Shown piece by piece: positions 42,308 through 49,718 of a stretch of DNA of 64,000 nt; position 1 is the stretch's first letter; each line of letters begins with the position of its first letter. The stretch lies in NCBI RefSeq assembly GCF_014268505.2, contig NZ_JABWQP020000019.1, positions 1 to 64,000 of the forward strand, written 5' to 3'. The translations under genes were made by a program, and so were the position numbers. Under the pieces are notes generated by a model, which saw nothing but the letters and a program-made list of their open reading frames with translations, was not told the DNA's origin and did no database searches. This DNA comes from Pseudomonas khorasanensis. GTDB taxonomy: Bacteria > Pseudomonadota > Gammaproteobacteria > Pseudomonadales > Pseudomonadaceae.

Positions 42308-43551
42308 AGGGTTTCACCCAACGCGGCGGCCACGCGCAGACCACTGACCACGCCGTCCTCATGAAAACCGTTGGCCCAGTACGCGCCGCAATAATGCGTG
42401 TGCTGCTCGCCATCGAGTTCGCCCCAGCGGTTTTGCGCGGCCGCGGCGGCGAGGGTGTATTGCGGGTGGGCGTAGGTGTAGCGGGCAAGCACTTTGTCGG
42501 GAGCGATCCCGGCGGTTTGATTGAGGCTGACGCAAAACGTCGTGTCGCTCTCGATCCCTTGCAGGATGTTCATGTTGTAGGTGACCGCCGCGCGGGTGTG
42601 ACCGGCGCCGCCGAGGCGATAGTTCCAGCTGGCCCAGGCCAGTTTGCGCGTCGGCAACAATTGCGTGTCGGTGTGCAGCACGACGTCGTTATCGGCGTAG
42701 AGCAGGGCCCCGAGTATCGAGCGCTCGGCCTCGCTCGGGTTGGCCAGCAGCTTTAGCGCCTGATCGCTGTGACAGGCAAACACCACTTTATCGAAGTGTT
42801 CCAGGCCGGCCGGGCTGTGGATAACCACGCCGTGCTCGTTGCGCTCGACACGGGTGACCGGGCAGTTCAGACGGATCCGGTCGCTGAATGACGCGGTCAG
42901 TGGCGCAATGTAAGCGCTGGAGCCGCCTTCGATGACTTGCCACTGCGGGCGATCACTGACCGACAGCAATCCATGGTTCTTGAAAAAGCGCAGGAAAAAC
43001 TGCAGCGGGAAATTGAGCATTTCCGCCATCGGCATCGACCAGATCGCTGCGCCCATCGGCACGATGTAATGCAGGATGAAGCGCTCACCGTAGCCGCCGG
43101 CCTGGAGGTATTCGTTAAGGGTGGTATCGGCGGCGATGCGCAGTTCCATCAGGTCGCGCTGTGCTTCCTTATTGAACCGCAGAATGTCGCGCAGCATCCC
43201 CCAGAACCCCGGCGACAGCAGATTGCTGCGTTGGGCGAACAGGCTGTTGAGGTTGTTGCCGTTGTATTCCACACCGGTGTCCGGATCGGTCACCGAAAAA
43301 CTCATTTCCGTCGGCTTGAACGCGACACCGAGCTGGTTGAGCAAACGAATGAAGTTGGGGTACGTCCAATCGTTGAACACGATAAAACCCGTGTCGATCG
43401 CGAACGATTGCCCACCGACCGTCACTGGCACCGTATGGGTATGGCCGCCGACCCAGTCGCTGGCCTCGAACACGGTAATGTCGTGGCGACGCTTGAGCAG
43501 ATAGGCGCAGGTAAGCCCGGCAATACCGCTGCCGATCACCGCAATTTTCAT
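42304..43551 (-). CDS. FAD-dependent oxidoreductase, lipid-modification operon
   Basis: This 415-residue flavoprotein begins with the dinucleotide-binding motif AVIGSGIAGLTCAYLL and continues with VGGHTHTVPV, as in amine-oxidase/desaturase-like proteins that occur with DUF1365 and CFA homologues. It probably oxidises or desaturates an acyl chain before or after methylation. ATG 43551 starts right before the Rossmann strand; the longer frame into the SDR gene lacks family character. Overlaps both neighbours by 4 bases. Confidence 0.87.
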   Translation of the reverse strand: MKIAVIGSGIAGLTCAYLLKRRHDITVFEASDWVGGHTHTVPVTVGGQSFAIDTGFIVFNDWTYPNFIRLLNQLGVAFKPTEMSFSVTDPDTGVEYNGNNLNSLFAQRSNLLSPGFWGMLRDILRFNKEAQRDLMELRIAADTTLNEYLQAGGYGERFILHYIVPMGAAIWSMPMAEMLNFPLQFFLRFFKNHGLLSVSDRPQWQVIEGGSSAYIAPLTASFSDRIRLNCPVTRVERNEHGVVIHSPAGLEHFDKVVFACHSDQALKLLANPSEAERSILGALLYADNDVVLHTDTQLLPTRKLAWASWNYRLGGAGHTRAAVTYNMNILQGIESDTTFCVSLNQTAGIAPDKVLARYTYAHPQYTLAAAAAQNRWGELDGEQHTHYCGAYWANGFHEDGVVSGLRVAAALGETL

Positions 43552-44330
43552 AGCGTATCCCGCTGCGGAGGATTTTTGCGCACCATGCGTTTGCCGATGG
43601 CGAGCTGAGCGCGGGCAGGCAGTTTCGACAGCGGCCACAGCGCCGCCATGAACAGCGCCGGAAAGGCAATTTCCAGCGGCCGGTCCTTGAGTTTGGCGAA
43701 TATATGGCGAGCCGCTTTATCCACAGGCCAGCTCAGCGGCATCGGGAAATCGTTCCTCTCGGTCAGTGGCGTTTCAACGAAACCCGGGCTGATGATGGTC
43801 ACTTCAATACCTTCATCCGCCAGGTCGATGCGCAGCGATTCAAACAGATAACGCAGCCCGGCCTTCGACGCGCCGTAGGCTTCGGCCCGTGGTAAAGGCA
43901 GGTAAGTCACCGAGCTGGCCATGCCAACCAGATGCGGTGCCGTGCCTTTGCGCAGCAGGGGCAGGGCAGCTTCGATGCAGTAGCTGCTGGCGAGCAGATT
44001 GGTGCGCACCACGTGCTCGATGATCGACGAATCAAACTGGCGGGCATCAACATATTCACAGGTGCCCGCGTTGAGAATCACGCTGTCGAGCGAACCCCAG
44101 GCCTCGGTGATCTGCTCACCGATTTCGCGCACGGTCTGACTGTTGGTCAGATCTCCCGGCACTACCAGCACCTGCCCCGGATAACGTTGGGACAAGACTT
44201 TGAGCGGCGCAACTGAACGCGAACTGACGGCCAGGTGCGCACCGGTCTTCAGAATGTCCTCGCACAATGCGGCGCCGATGCCACTGCTGGCGCCGGTCAA
44301 CCAATACCGCCGTGGGGGTGTACGACTCAT
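43548..44330 (-). CDS. Short-chain dehydrogenase/reductase
   Basis: This 260-residue SDR has the cofactor motif TGASSGIG (about 13-20), NAG near residue 91 and the catalytic Y-x-x-x-K as YGASK near residue 157. It uses NAD(P)H on an unknown substrate. It lies in the middle of the light/lipid operon and overlaps both neighbours by 4 bases, so it probably acts in the same pathway. The set matches the cluster next to rpoE-chrR in Rhodobacter, known for the singlet-oxygen response. Confidence 0.9.
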   Translation of the reverse strand: MSRTPPRRYWLTGASSGIGAALCEDILKTGAHLAVSSRSVAPLKVLSQRYPGQVLVVPGDLTNSQTVREIGEQITEAWGSLDSVILNAGTCEYVDARQFDSSIIEHVVRTNLLASSYCIEAALPLLRKGTAPHLVGMASSVTYLPLPRAEAYGASKAGLRYLFESLRIDLADEGIEVTIISPGFVETPLTERNDFPMPLSWPVDKAARHIFAKLKDRPLEIAFPALFMAALWPLSKLPARAQLAIGKRMVRKNPPQRDTL

Positions 44331-44749
44331 CCCATTCTCCTTTTCAGCCAGGCGATCGCCCGGCCCAATATTGGCAAGTGTTCATACAGCAGCGCCCCGG
44401 CATCGAAATAATCCCGATGGCGATAAACCTTGTCCCGCCAGCGCAGGTGCGAACAGCCGCTGACCCTGATTTCCCGGCCGCTGGCCAGGCGCGGATGGCG
44501 GTAACTCATGACCCAGCGCAGGTAACCTTCACCTTCGCCGATCTGGTCGAAACCATGAAAATCGAAACGCAGATCGCTGACGTTGGCGTACAGCTCACTG
44601 AAGTAGCCGTGCAATTGCACCAATCCCTGAACTTCATGCAGCGGATCGGTGAACTGAATATCGTCGCTGTACAGCTCGCCCAAGCGATGCAGGTTGTCTT
44701 TGTTCAACCCGGAAAACTGCCGGGCGAAGCTGCGCAGGAATTCACTCAT
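44327..44749 (-). CDS. NTF2-like (SnoaL-type) protein
   Basis: This 140-residue protein has the nuclear-transport-factor-2-like cone fold pattern: helical start LRSFARQFSGL, LYSDDIQFTDPLHEVQG, and paired strands RWVMSYRHPRL and GCSHLRWRDKVYRHRDYFD. NTF2-like proteins bind hydrophobic ligands or act as small isomerases; here it likely binds a lipid intermediate. It overlaps phrB by 8 bases and the SDR by 4. Confidence 0.85.
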   Translation of the reverse strand: MSEFLRSFARQFSGLNKDNLHRLGELYSDDIQFTDPLHEVQGLVQLHGYFSELYANVSDLRFDFHGFDQIGEGEGYLRWVMSYRHPRLASGREIRVSGCSHLRWRDKVYRHRDYFDAGALLYEHLPILGRAIAWLKRRMG

Positions 44750-46187
44750 CGCTGCCGCCGGCAGGCTGGCGTGACGGCAGGTTTTTGAAGGCCGTCAGTG
44801 CGCGCTCGCGTGAAGCGCTGAGGTTAACGATCGGCGCCGGATAATCCGCCACGCCGAACAACCCTCCGGCGCTTGCCGGGTTGTGCACTTCTTTCTTGTT
44901 GAGCCCGGCCAGTTCCGGCAGCCACTGCTTGATGAACACACCTTCTGCGTCGAATTTTTCCGACTGGCTCACCGGGTTGAAAATGCGAAAGTAGGGCGCC
45001 GAATCCGTGCCGGTCGACGAACTCCACTGCCAGCCACCGTTGTTCGCTGCCAGATCACCATCGATCAGGTGACGCATGAAAAAGCGTTCGCCTTCACGCC
45101 AGTCGATCAGCAGGTTTTTGGTCAGGAACATTGCGACAACCATGCGCAGGCGATTGTGCATCCAGCCGGTTTCAAGCAATTGGCGCATCGCCGCGTCGAT
45201 GATTGGCAAACCGGTGCGTGCTTCCTGCCAGGCCTTGAGATCGTCCGGCGCATGACGCCAGGCCAAGGCTTCGGTCTCCGGGCGAAAGGCGCGATTGCGC
45301 GAGACGCGCGGATAACCGACCAGAATGTGTTTGTAAAACTCGCGCCACAGCAGTTCGTTGATCCAGGTGACCGCGCCGACCTTGCCGCTTTCGAACTCAC
45401 CCTGGTTGCTCTGCAATGCGGCGTGCAGGCACTGGCGTGGCGAGATCACGCCGGCGGCGAGGTATGCCGAAAGCTGACTGGTGCCGGGTTTGGCCGGGAA
45501 ATCGCGTTCGCTGCGGTAGTAATCAATCTGCGCGTCAGTGAACGTATCGAGACGGCGCTGCGCTTCCTGTTCACCGGCCGGCCACAATTTGCGCAAGGAT
45601 TCGCTCGGTGTGGCAAAGCCTTTAACCGCTTCGGGAATCTCATCGCTGTCGATGCTCAGCGGGGCCTGCTTGCCTGGCGCTTTGACCAGCGCCGGCATCG
45701 AGCGATACAGGCGTTCGTAGCAGACTTTGCGAAACTGGCTGAACACCTGAAACCAGGTGCCGGTCTTGGTCAGCACGGTGCCGGGTTTGAACAGCAACTG
45801 ATCCAGATAACTGTGGAACTCGATGCCCTCGGCCCGCAATGTTTCGGCCACGGCTTCATCGCGGCGGCTTTCGTGAACGCCGTATTCCTCGTTCACGTGA
45901 ACCGCCTCGATCTTCAATTGCCGACACAGCTTGAGCAGTTCTGCCGGGGCCTGATCCCAGTGGGGCGCGCTGCGAATCAACAGCGGAATGTTCAGCGCGC
46001 CCAGGCTTTTGCTCAGCTCGCGCAGATTGCGCAGCCAGAAATCCACCTTGCACGGCGCATCGTCATGTTCCAGCCATTGCTGCGGGCTCAACAGGTACAC
46101 GGCCACGGTCGGGCCGCGCGCGGCGGCTGCCGCGAGGGCCGTGTTGTCATGTTGGCGCAGGTCGCTGCGCAGCCAGATCAGTTGCAT
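44742..46187 (-). CDS. phrB: Class I CPD photolyase
   Basis: This 481-residue flavoenzyme repairs cyclobutane pyrimidine dimers with blue light. The N-terminal antenna domain starts LIWLRSDLRQHDN. The FAD domain shows NELLWREFYKHI, TGWMHNRLRMVVAMFLTKNL and NNGGWQWSSSTGTDSAPYFR, the standard class I signature with electron-transfer tryptophans. Length matches E. coli (472). It lies 16 bases after the MerR-type regulator and overlaps the NTF2-like gene. Expression is probably light-induced through the TGTACA operators upstream of 48107. Confidence 0.96.
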   Translation of the reverse strand: MQLIWLRSDLRQHDNTALAAAAARGPTVAVYLLSPQQWLEHDDAPCKVDFWLRNLRELSKSLGALNIPLLIRSAPHWDQAPAELLKLCRQLKIEAVHVNEEYGVHESRRDEAVAETLRAEGIEFHSYLDQLLFKPGTVLTKTGTWFQVFSQFRKVCYERLYRSMPALVKAPGKQAPLSIDSDEIPEAVKGFATPSESLRKLWPAGEQEAQRRLDTFTDAQIDYYRSERDFPAKPGTSQLSAYLAAGVISPRQCLHAALQSNQGEFESGKVGAVTWINELLWREFYKHILVGYPRVSRNRAFRPETEALAWRHAPDDLKAWQEARTGLPIIDAAMRQLLETGWMHNRLRMVVAMFLTKNLLIDWREGERFFMRHLIDGDLAANNGGWQWSSSTGTDSAPYFRIFNPVSQSEKFDAEGVFIKQWLPELAGLNKKEVHNPASAGGLFGVADYPAPIVNLSASRERALTAFKNLPSRQPAGGSDE

Positions 46188-46203
46188 GAGATTAAGCCCG
46201 TCA

Positions 46204-47145
46204 TCAAATCAATCCGTGCTCGTTCAGTGCCTGATGCGCTGAAAGCGGATCTTCAGCCAGGAACACGTTGGCGATTTCTGAAGTGCGTTCGGACAATTCG
46301 GCGTGGTGGATGTGCACGGTGGGGCCGGCGATCAAAGTCGGGCAACTGACGTTCGCCAGCAGCTTCGGCAACTGCGCCACTTGCATGGCCTTGCTGGAGT
46401 ACAGCAGCACGCCTCGGGCCTGCAGATGTTCCACGGTCAGCGCCAGTTCTCCGGCCGGCAGTGGCCAGTCGAACACCTGCACCGGGCAATCGGCGCTGCT
46501 GATCAGCCACGCGCACAGCCACAGATGAGGCTCCAGTGGCAGGTCGGAATGGTTGATCAACAGCAACGGCGCCGAATGCAGCTGGCGGTTGTTGTGGTAG
46601 ATGCGTGCGCCGAATTTGCTGCGCAGCCAGGAATAGAAAAACGTTCGCTCCATCTGCGCGCCGAACTGGCCTTGCCAGCGCTGTTCGAGCTCGGCCAGCA
46701 TCGGCATCAGCAATTGCTCGCACAAGGTGCGTGGCGGATACAGTGCGATGGCCTGGTTGACGCTGTCATCGAGCGTGCGTTCGTTAAGCGCGCTGACCGC
46801 CGAAAGCAAGGTCTGTTGCAAACGCTGCCAATCGTTTTCCACGGTTTCGCTGAACGTTTGCGGCGCATCGAGCAATGGCTTGACCTGGCCGACCGCGACG
46901 CCACGGTTGAGCCAGGTAAGGACAGCCATGATTCGCTGCACATGTTCGGCGTTATACAGCCGGTGGCCCTTGGGCGTGCGTTGTGGCACTACCAGCCCGT
47001 AGCGGCGCTCCCACGCACGCAAGGTGATGGCGTTGACGCCGGTCTGCCGCGCGACTTCGCGGATCGGCAGCCAGCCCTCGTCGAGGGCTTTCTTGAAGTC
47101 GGCGCCGAGGTCTTCCTGGGCGCTGCTGTCGGTTTTATCGTTCAT
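46204..47145 (-). CDS. MerR-type regulator, class II LitR/CarH-like
   Basis: This 313-residue regulator has an N-terminal MerR helix-turn-helix (about 27-95: IREVARQTGVNAITLRAWER, then RTPKGHRLYN) and a C-terminal region shaped like the B12-binding half of CarH/LitR. The cobalamin motif DxHxxG is absent, and no E-x9-H ligand pair is evident, so it should not sense light by B12. P. putida class II LitR proteins instead work with a LOV photosensor. The gene starts as TAATG with the upstream DUF523 gene and lies next to phrB. It probably binds the TGTACA pairs at 48129-48202 and 49569-49592. ATG 47145 is chosen as the coupled start. Confidence 0.85.
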   Translation of the reverse strand: MNDKTDSSAQEDLGADFKKALDEGWLPIREVARQTGVNAITLRAWERRYGLVVPQRTPKGHRLYNAEHVQRIMAVLTWLNRGVAVGQVKPLLDAPQTFSETVENDWQRLQQTLLSAVSALNERTLDDSVNQAIALYPPRTLCEQLLMPMLAELEQRWQGQFGAQMERTFFYSWLRSKFGARIYHNNRQLHSAPLLLINHSDLPLEPHLWLCAWLISSADCPVQVFDWPLPAGELALTVEHLQARGVLLYSSKAMQVAQLPKLLANVSCPTLIAGPTVHIHHAELSERTSEIANVFLAEDPLSAHQALNEHGLI

Positions 47146-48107
47146 TAGATCGCGTTTCGCAGACTGAGGTTTTCCGGATGCGGTTGCAGGTAGACCTGCT
47201 GCGCGATGTACGGGTCCGGATGGAGTCGGAAGTGATGCTTTAGCAGGGTCAGCGGTACCACCAGTGGCACGATGCCCTGGCGGTACTGGCCGATGACTTG
47301 CTGCATTTCCTGTTTGTCTTCGGTGCTCAACGATTGTTTCAAATATCCGCTGAGGTGCAGCAGCACGTTGCAATGGGTGCCGCGCGTGGCGCATTTCTTC
47401 AGGGCCGCCATCAGCTCGCTGAAGTAGCGGGGGCCGAGCTCGGCGGGATCGCTGTCAGCCATGTTGCCGAGCAATTTGCCCAGGGTTTTGTATTGCAGCG
47501 GGTTGTGCGCCATCAGCAGGTATTTGTAGCGCGAGTGAAATTCGGTGAGCGCGCGGCGGGTCAGCCCTTGGGCGAGTACTTGCTGCCAGGCGCTGTAGGC
47601 GAGCACGCGGGTGATAAAGTTTTCACGCAACACCGGATCGTTCAGGCGCCCGGCTTCTTCCACCGGCAAGTCCGGATGCCGCGCGCAAAACGCCTGCGCG
47701 TAGATACCGCGCCCGCCGCCGTTCACCGGCGCGCCGTTGGCGTGATAAACCTTGACGCGTTCCAGCCCGCAGGACGGCGATTGCTGCATGAAGATGTAAC
47801 CGCAAAGGTCTTGCAGCTCGCCGGCCATTTTTTCGCCGTATTCGGCCAACGGCCGGGTGACGTTGATAGTCGGATTTACGGTACCGACCGCCTCGGGTTG
47901 CTCAGGGTCGCCAACCAGACGAATCGGCTCACGGGGAATGCCCATGCCAATGGCGACTTCCGGGCACAACGGCACAAAGTCGAAATATTCAGCGAGGGTA
48001 CGGCTGCACAGCCGCGATTCCTTGTGCCCGCCGTTGTAGCGCACTTCTTCGCCCAACAGGCAGGCGCTGATGGCGATCTTCGGCTTGGACAGGGAAGCAG
48101 TAGACAT
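47145..48107 (-). CDS. DUF523 and DUF1722 fusion protein
   Basis: This 320-residue protein fuses DUF523 (about 8-150: KIAISACLLGEEVRYNGGHK, CPEVAIGMGIPREPIRL, QQSPSCGLE) to DUF1722/YbgA (about 195-310: EFHSRYKYLLMAHN). Conserved cysteines in ACLLG and SPSCG suggest metal or thiol chemistry. YbgA-type genes are often beside phr; DUF523 relatives act in tRNA 2-thiouracil desulfuration (TudS), but that function is not shown here. It is the first gene of the long operon; the ATG at 48107 follows the operators closely. Confidence 0.88.
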   Translation of the reverse strand: MSTASLSKPKIAISACLLGEEVRYNGGHKESRLCSRTLAEYFDFVPLCPEVAIGMGIPREPIRLVGDPEQPEAVGTVNPTINVTRPLAEYGEKMAGELQDLCGYIFMQQSPSCGLERVKVYHANGAPVNGGGRGIYAQAFCARHPDLPVEEAGRLNDPVLRENFITRVLAYSAWQQVLAQGLTRRALTEFHSRYKYLLMAHNPLQYKTLGKLLGNMADSDPAELGPRYFSELMAALKKCATRGTHCNVLLHLSGYLKQSLSTEDKQEMQQVIGQYRQGIVPLVVPLTLLKHHFRLHPDPYIAQQVYLQPHPENLSLRNAI

Positions 48108-48128
48108 GAGCACCTCGGAATCTATACC

Positions 48129-48152
48129 TGTACAGCGTGTTATCGCTGTACA
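48129..48152. promoter_or_regulatory. TGTACA-N12-TGTACA operator, proximal pair
   Basis: TGTACA occurs at 48129-48134 and 48147-48152 with exactly 12 bases between, 22 bases upstream of the DUF523/1722 start codon. The pattern matches the T(G/A)TACA-N12-TGTA(C/T)A site recalled for P. putida class II LitR. It would lie in the transcript leader if the promoter at 48163-48190 is correct. Confidence 0.7.
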
Positions 48153-48162
48153 ACTTTTCCTA

Positions 48163-48190
48163 AGCATAGATCCGTGGATGTACAAGTCAA
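48163..48190 (-). promoter_or_regulatory. Likely sigma-70 promoter of the light operon
   Basis: On the minus strand TTGACT (48190-48185), 16 bases, then TATGCT (48168-48163) form a fair -35/-10 pair. The distal operator pair overlaps the -35, consistent with repression in the dark. Confidence 0.5.
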
Positions 48191-48202
48191 ATGATTTGTA
48201 TA
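48179..48202. promoter_or_regulatory. TGTACA-N12-TGTATA operator, distal pair
   Basis: TGTACA at 48179-48184 and TGTATA at 48197-48202 are again 12 bases apart and fit the same consensus. The two pairs are offset by 50 bases. Confidence 0.7.
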
Positions 48203-48225
48203 AGATTTTCGTGCGGCGCTGGATC

Positions 48226-48314
48226 TGTGGGAGCGAACCTGCTCGCGAAGGCGGTGGGGCAGTCGACGAATTCGAATCTGATACAGCGCTTTCGCGAGCA
48301 GGCTCGCTCCCACA
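48226..48314. repeat. REP doublet between two light-regulated units
   Basis: TGTGGGAGCGAACCTGCTCG (one variant base) faces GCGAGCAGGCTCGCTCCCAC across about 45 bases. It lies between the operators of the long operon and the end of the Trp-rich gene. Confidence 0.92.
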
Positions 48315-48322
48315 AGGGAAAT

Positions 48323-48538
48323 CTATTTCCAGCCGAGTAACCAGTGCTCGTTGTTTTTCAGCACCTGCCAGTCCAATCGTTCGGTGCGCTGTGTCAGCAC
48401 CGCCTGCAGCTCGACCTCGAGCACCGTGCCTTCTTCGTCGCGGATCAGCTCAGTGACCAGAAAATGTTTCTCGCGGTTTTGCGGCTGGGCTGCTGTCCAT
48501 TTCGATAGCAGCAATTTGCGCGGGTTGATGCGATTCAT
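48323..48538 (-). CDS. TIGR02450-type tryptophan-rich small protein
   Basis: This 71-residue protein fits the TIGR02450 family: a start like RINPRKLLLSKWTA and a tail rich in tryptophan (LDWQVLKNNEHWLLGWK). Four of 71 residues are Trp. The function is unknown, but the family often sits beside photolyases or cryptochromes. ATG 48538 overlaps the FAD gene's stop by 4 bases, so the pair is co-translated from the TGTACA-controlled promoter near 49550. Confidence 0.82.
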   Translation of the reverse strand: MNRINPRKLLLSKWTAAQPQNREKHFLVTELIRDEEGTVLEVELQAVLTQRTERLDWQVLKNNEHWLLGWK

Positions 48539-49521
48539 TGCAGACTTTCGTGCAAGCGCCGTGCAGCCTCCTGACCGCTGAGCCAGGCACCTTCGACGCG
48601 ACCCGACAGGCACCAGTCGCCACAGGCGTACAGGCCCAGATCAACGTCGGCCAGTGTGGTCCATTCATGGCCGGTGGCGGGGCGGGCGTAGAGCCAGCGA
48701 TGGGCAAGACTGAACGTTGGCGCAGGCATGGCGCTGTGCAGCAGCTCGGCGAAAGCGCCGTGAAGATGCTCGATCACCGCTTCCTTTGACAGGTCGATGT
48801 GTTGCCGGCTCCACGCGCTGGTCGCATGCAGCACCCACGTGTCGAGGGTGGTGTCGCGCCCGGGTTTACTGCGGTTGCGCGCCAGCCAGTCGAGCGGGCT
48901 GTCCTGCACGAAGCAGCCTTCCATTGGCGTATCCAGCGGTTTTTCAAAGGCCAGGGCGACGGCCCAGGTCGGGTCCATTTTCACCCCGGCGGCGACGCCT
49001 GCGAGTTTCGGTGCGGCAGCGAGCAGCGCGGTGGCTTGCGGCGCTGGCGTGGCAATCACCACATGGCTGAAGGGGCCGTGGGTGCCACCTTCAGCGTCTT
49101 GCAGGTGCCAGTGTTGTTCACCGCGATAGACTTCGGTAATGCGGCAAGCAAAGTGCACGTCCATGCCATCGAGCAGGCCACGGGTGATGGCGCTCATGCG
49201 CGGCGCGCCGACCCAGCGGGTCTGCTCGTCGGGCGACATGTTCAATTGCCCGCCCTGAAAGGTGTAGAGCTGCGGCGTCCATTCGGCGGCCCAGCCGAGG
49301 CTTTGCCAGCGTTGCACCTCGGTCACGAAGCGCCGGTCGCGCGCGGTGAAATATTGCGCACCCAGGTCCAGCGAGCCAGCGTCGCTGCGCTTGCTCGACA
49401 TGCGGCCGCCGCTGCCGCGGCTTTTATCGAACAGTTGAACGGTATGCCCGGTCTCTGTCAGAGCCTGGGCGGCGGAGAGCCCGGCGATGCCGGTGCCGAT
49501 GATTGCGATAGGTACAGTCAT
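48535..49521 (-). CDS. Renalase-like NAD(P)/FAD-dependent oxidoreductase
   Basis: This 328-residue flavoprotein starts with AIIGTGIAGLSAAQAL and then DKSRGSGGRMSSKR, LGAQYFTARD and a C-terminal LYACGDWCLSGRVEGAWLSG, the pattern of bacterial renalase-like proteins that often accompany photolyase genes. Renalases oxidise off-isomers of NAD(P)H; the substrate here is not certain. Its promoter region holds TGTACA sites at 49542-49547 and 49569-49574. On the minus strand TTGTAC (-35) and TAGTCT (-10) are 17 bases apart, with the first overlapping the operator. Confidence 0.85.
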   Translation of the reverse strand: MTVPIAIIGTGIAGLSAAQALTETGHTVQLFDKSRGSGGRMSSKRSDAGSLDLGAQYFTARDRRFVTEVQRWQSLGWAAEWTPQLYTFQGGQLNMSPDEQTRWVGAPRMSAITRGLLDGMDVHFACRITEVYRGEQHWHLQDAEGGTHGPFSHVVIATPAPQATALLAAAPKLAGVAAGVKMDPTWAVALAFEKPLDTPMEGCFVQDSPLDWLARNRSKPGRDTTLDTWVLHATSAWSRQHIDLSKEAVIEHLHGAFAELLHSAMPAPTFSLAHRWLYARPATGHEWTTLADVDLGLYACGDWCLSGRVEGAWLSGQEAARRLHESLQ

Positions 49522-49541
49522 AGGGGCCTCGTTTACCTTTC

Positions 49542-49592
49542 TGTACAGACTACGCCGTGGATGAAACCTGTACAATTATGTTTTTTCGTATA
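49542..49592. promoter_or_regulatory. TGTACA operators in the divergent hemH-unit promoter
   Basis: TGTACA at 49569-49574 and CGTATA at 49587-49592 are 12 bases apart (one mismatch to the site consensus); another TGTACA lies at 49542-49547 without a partner. They sit between the renalase-like gene (minus) and the TIGR01777 gene (plus). On the plus strand TTGACA at 49611-49616 with CATAGA 19 bases on is a possible MerR-type long-spacer promoter. Confidence 0.65.
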
Positions 49593-49718
49593 AGTTCTAA
49601 CATTCTCGTTTTGACAGCTTGGCCTATTGTTAAACCATAGAGCCTGCCCGAGAGAAAAGATCCCTGCCTATAAAAATAGACTAGTGATCCGGGTAAAACT
49701 CCACGCGAGGAAGATGTC

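Noticed and set aside
44883..46349. 488-codon plus-strand open frame opposite phrB
   Set aside because: Antisense to an intact photolyase with all motifs; no independent evidence.
49542..49547. Fourth operator pair based on the lone TGTACA
   Set aside because: Positions 12 bases to either side (49524-49529 and 49560-49565) do not resemble the half-site, so it was listed only as an unpaired half.
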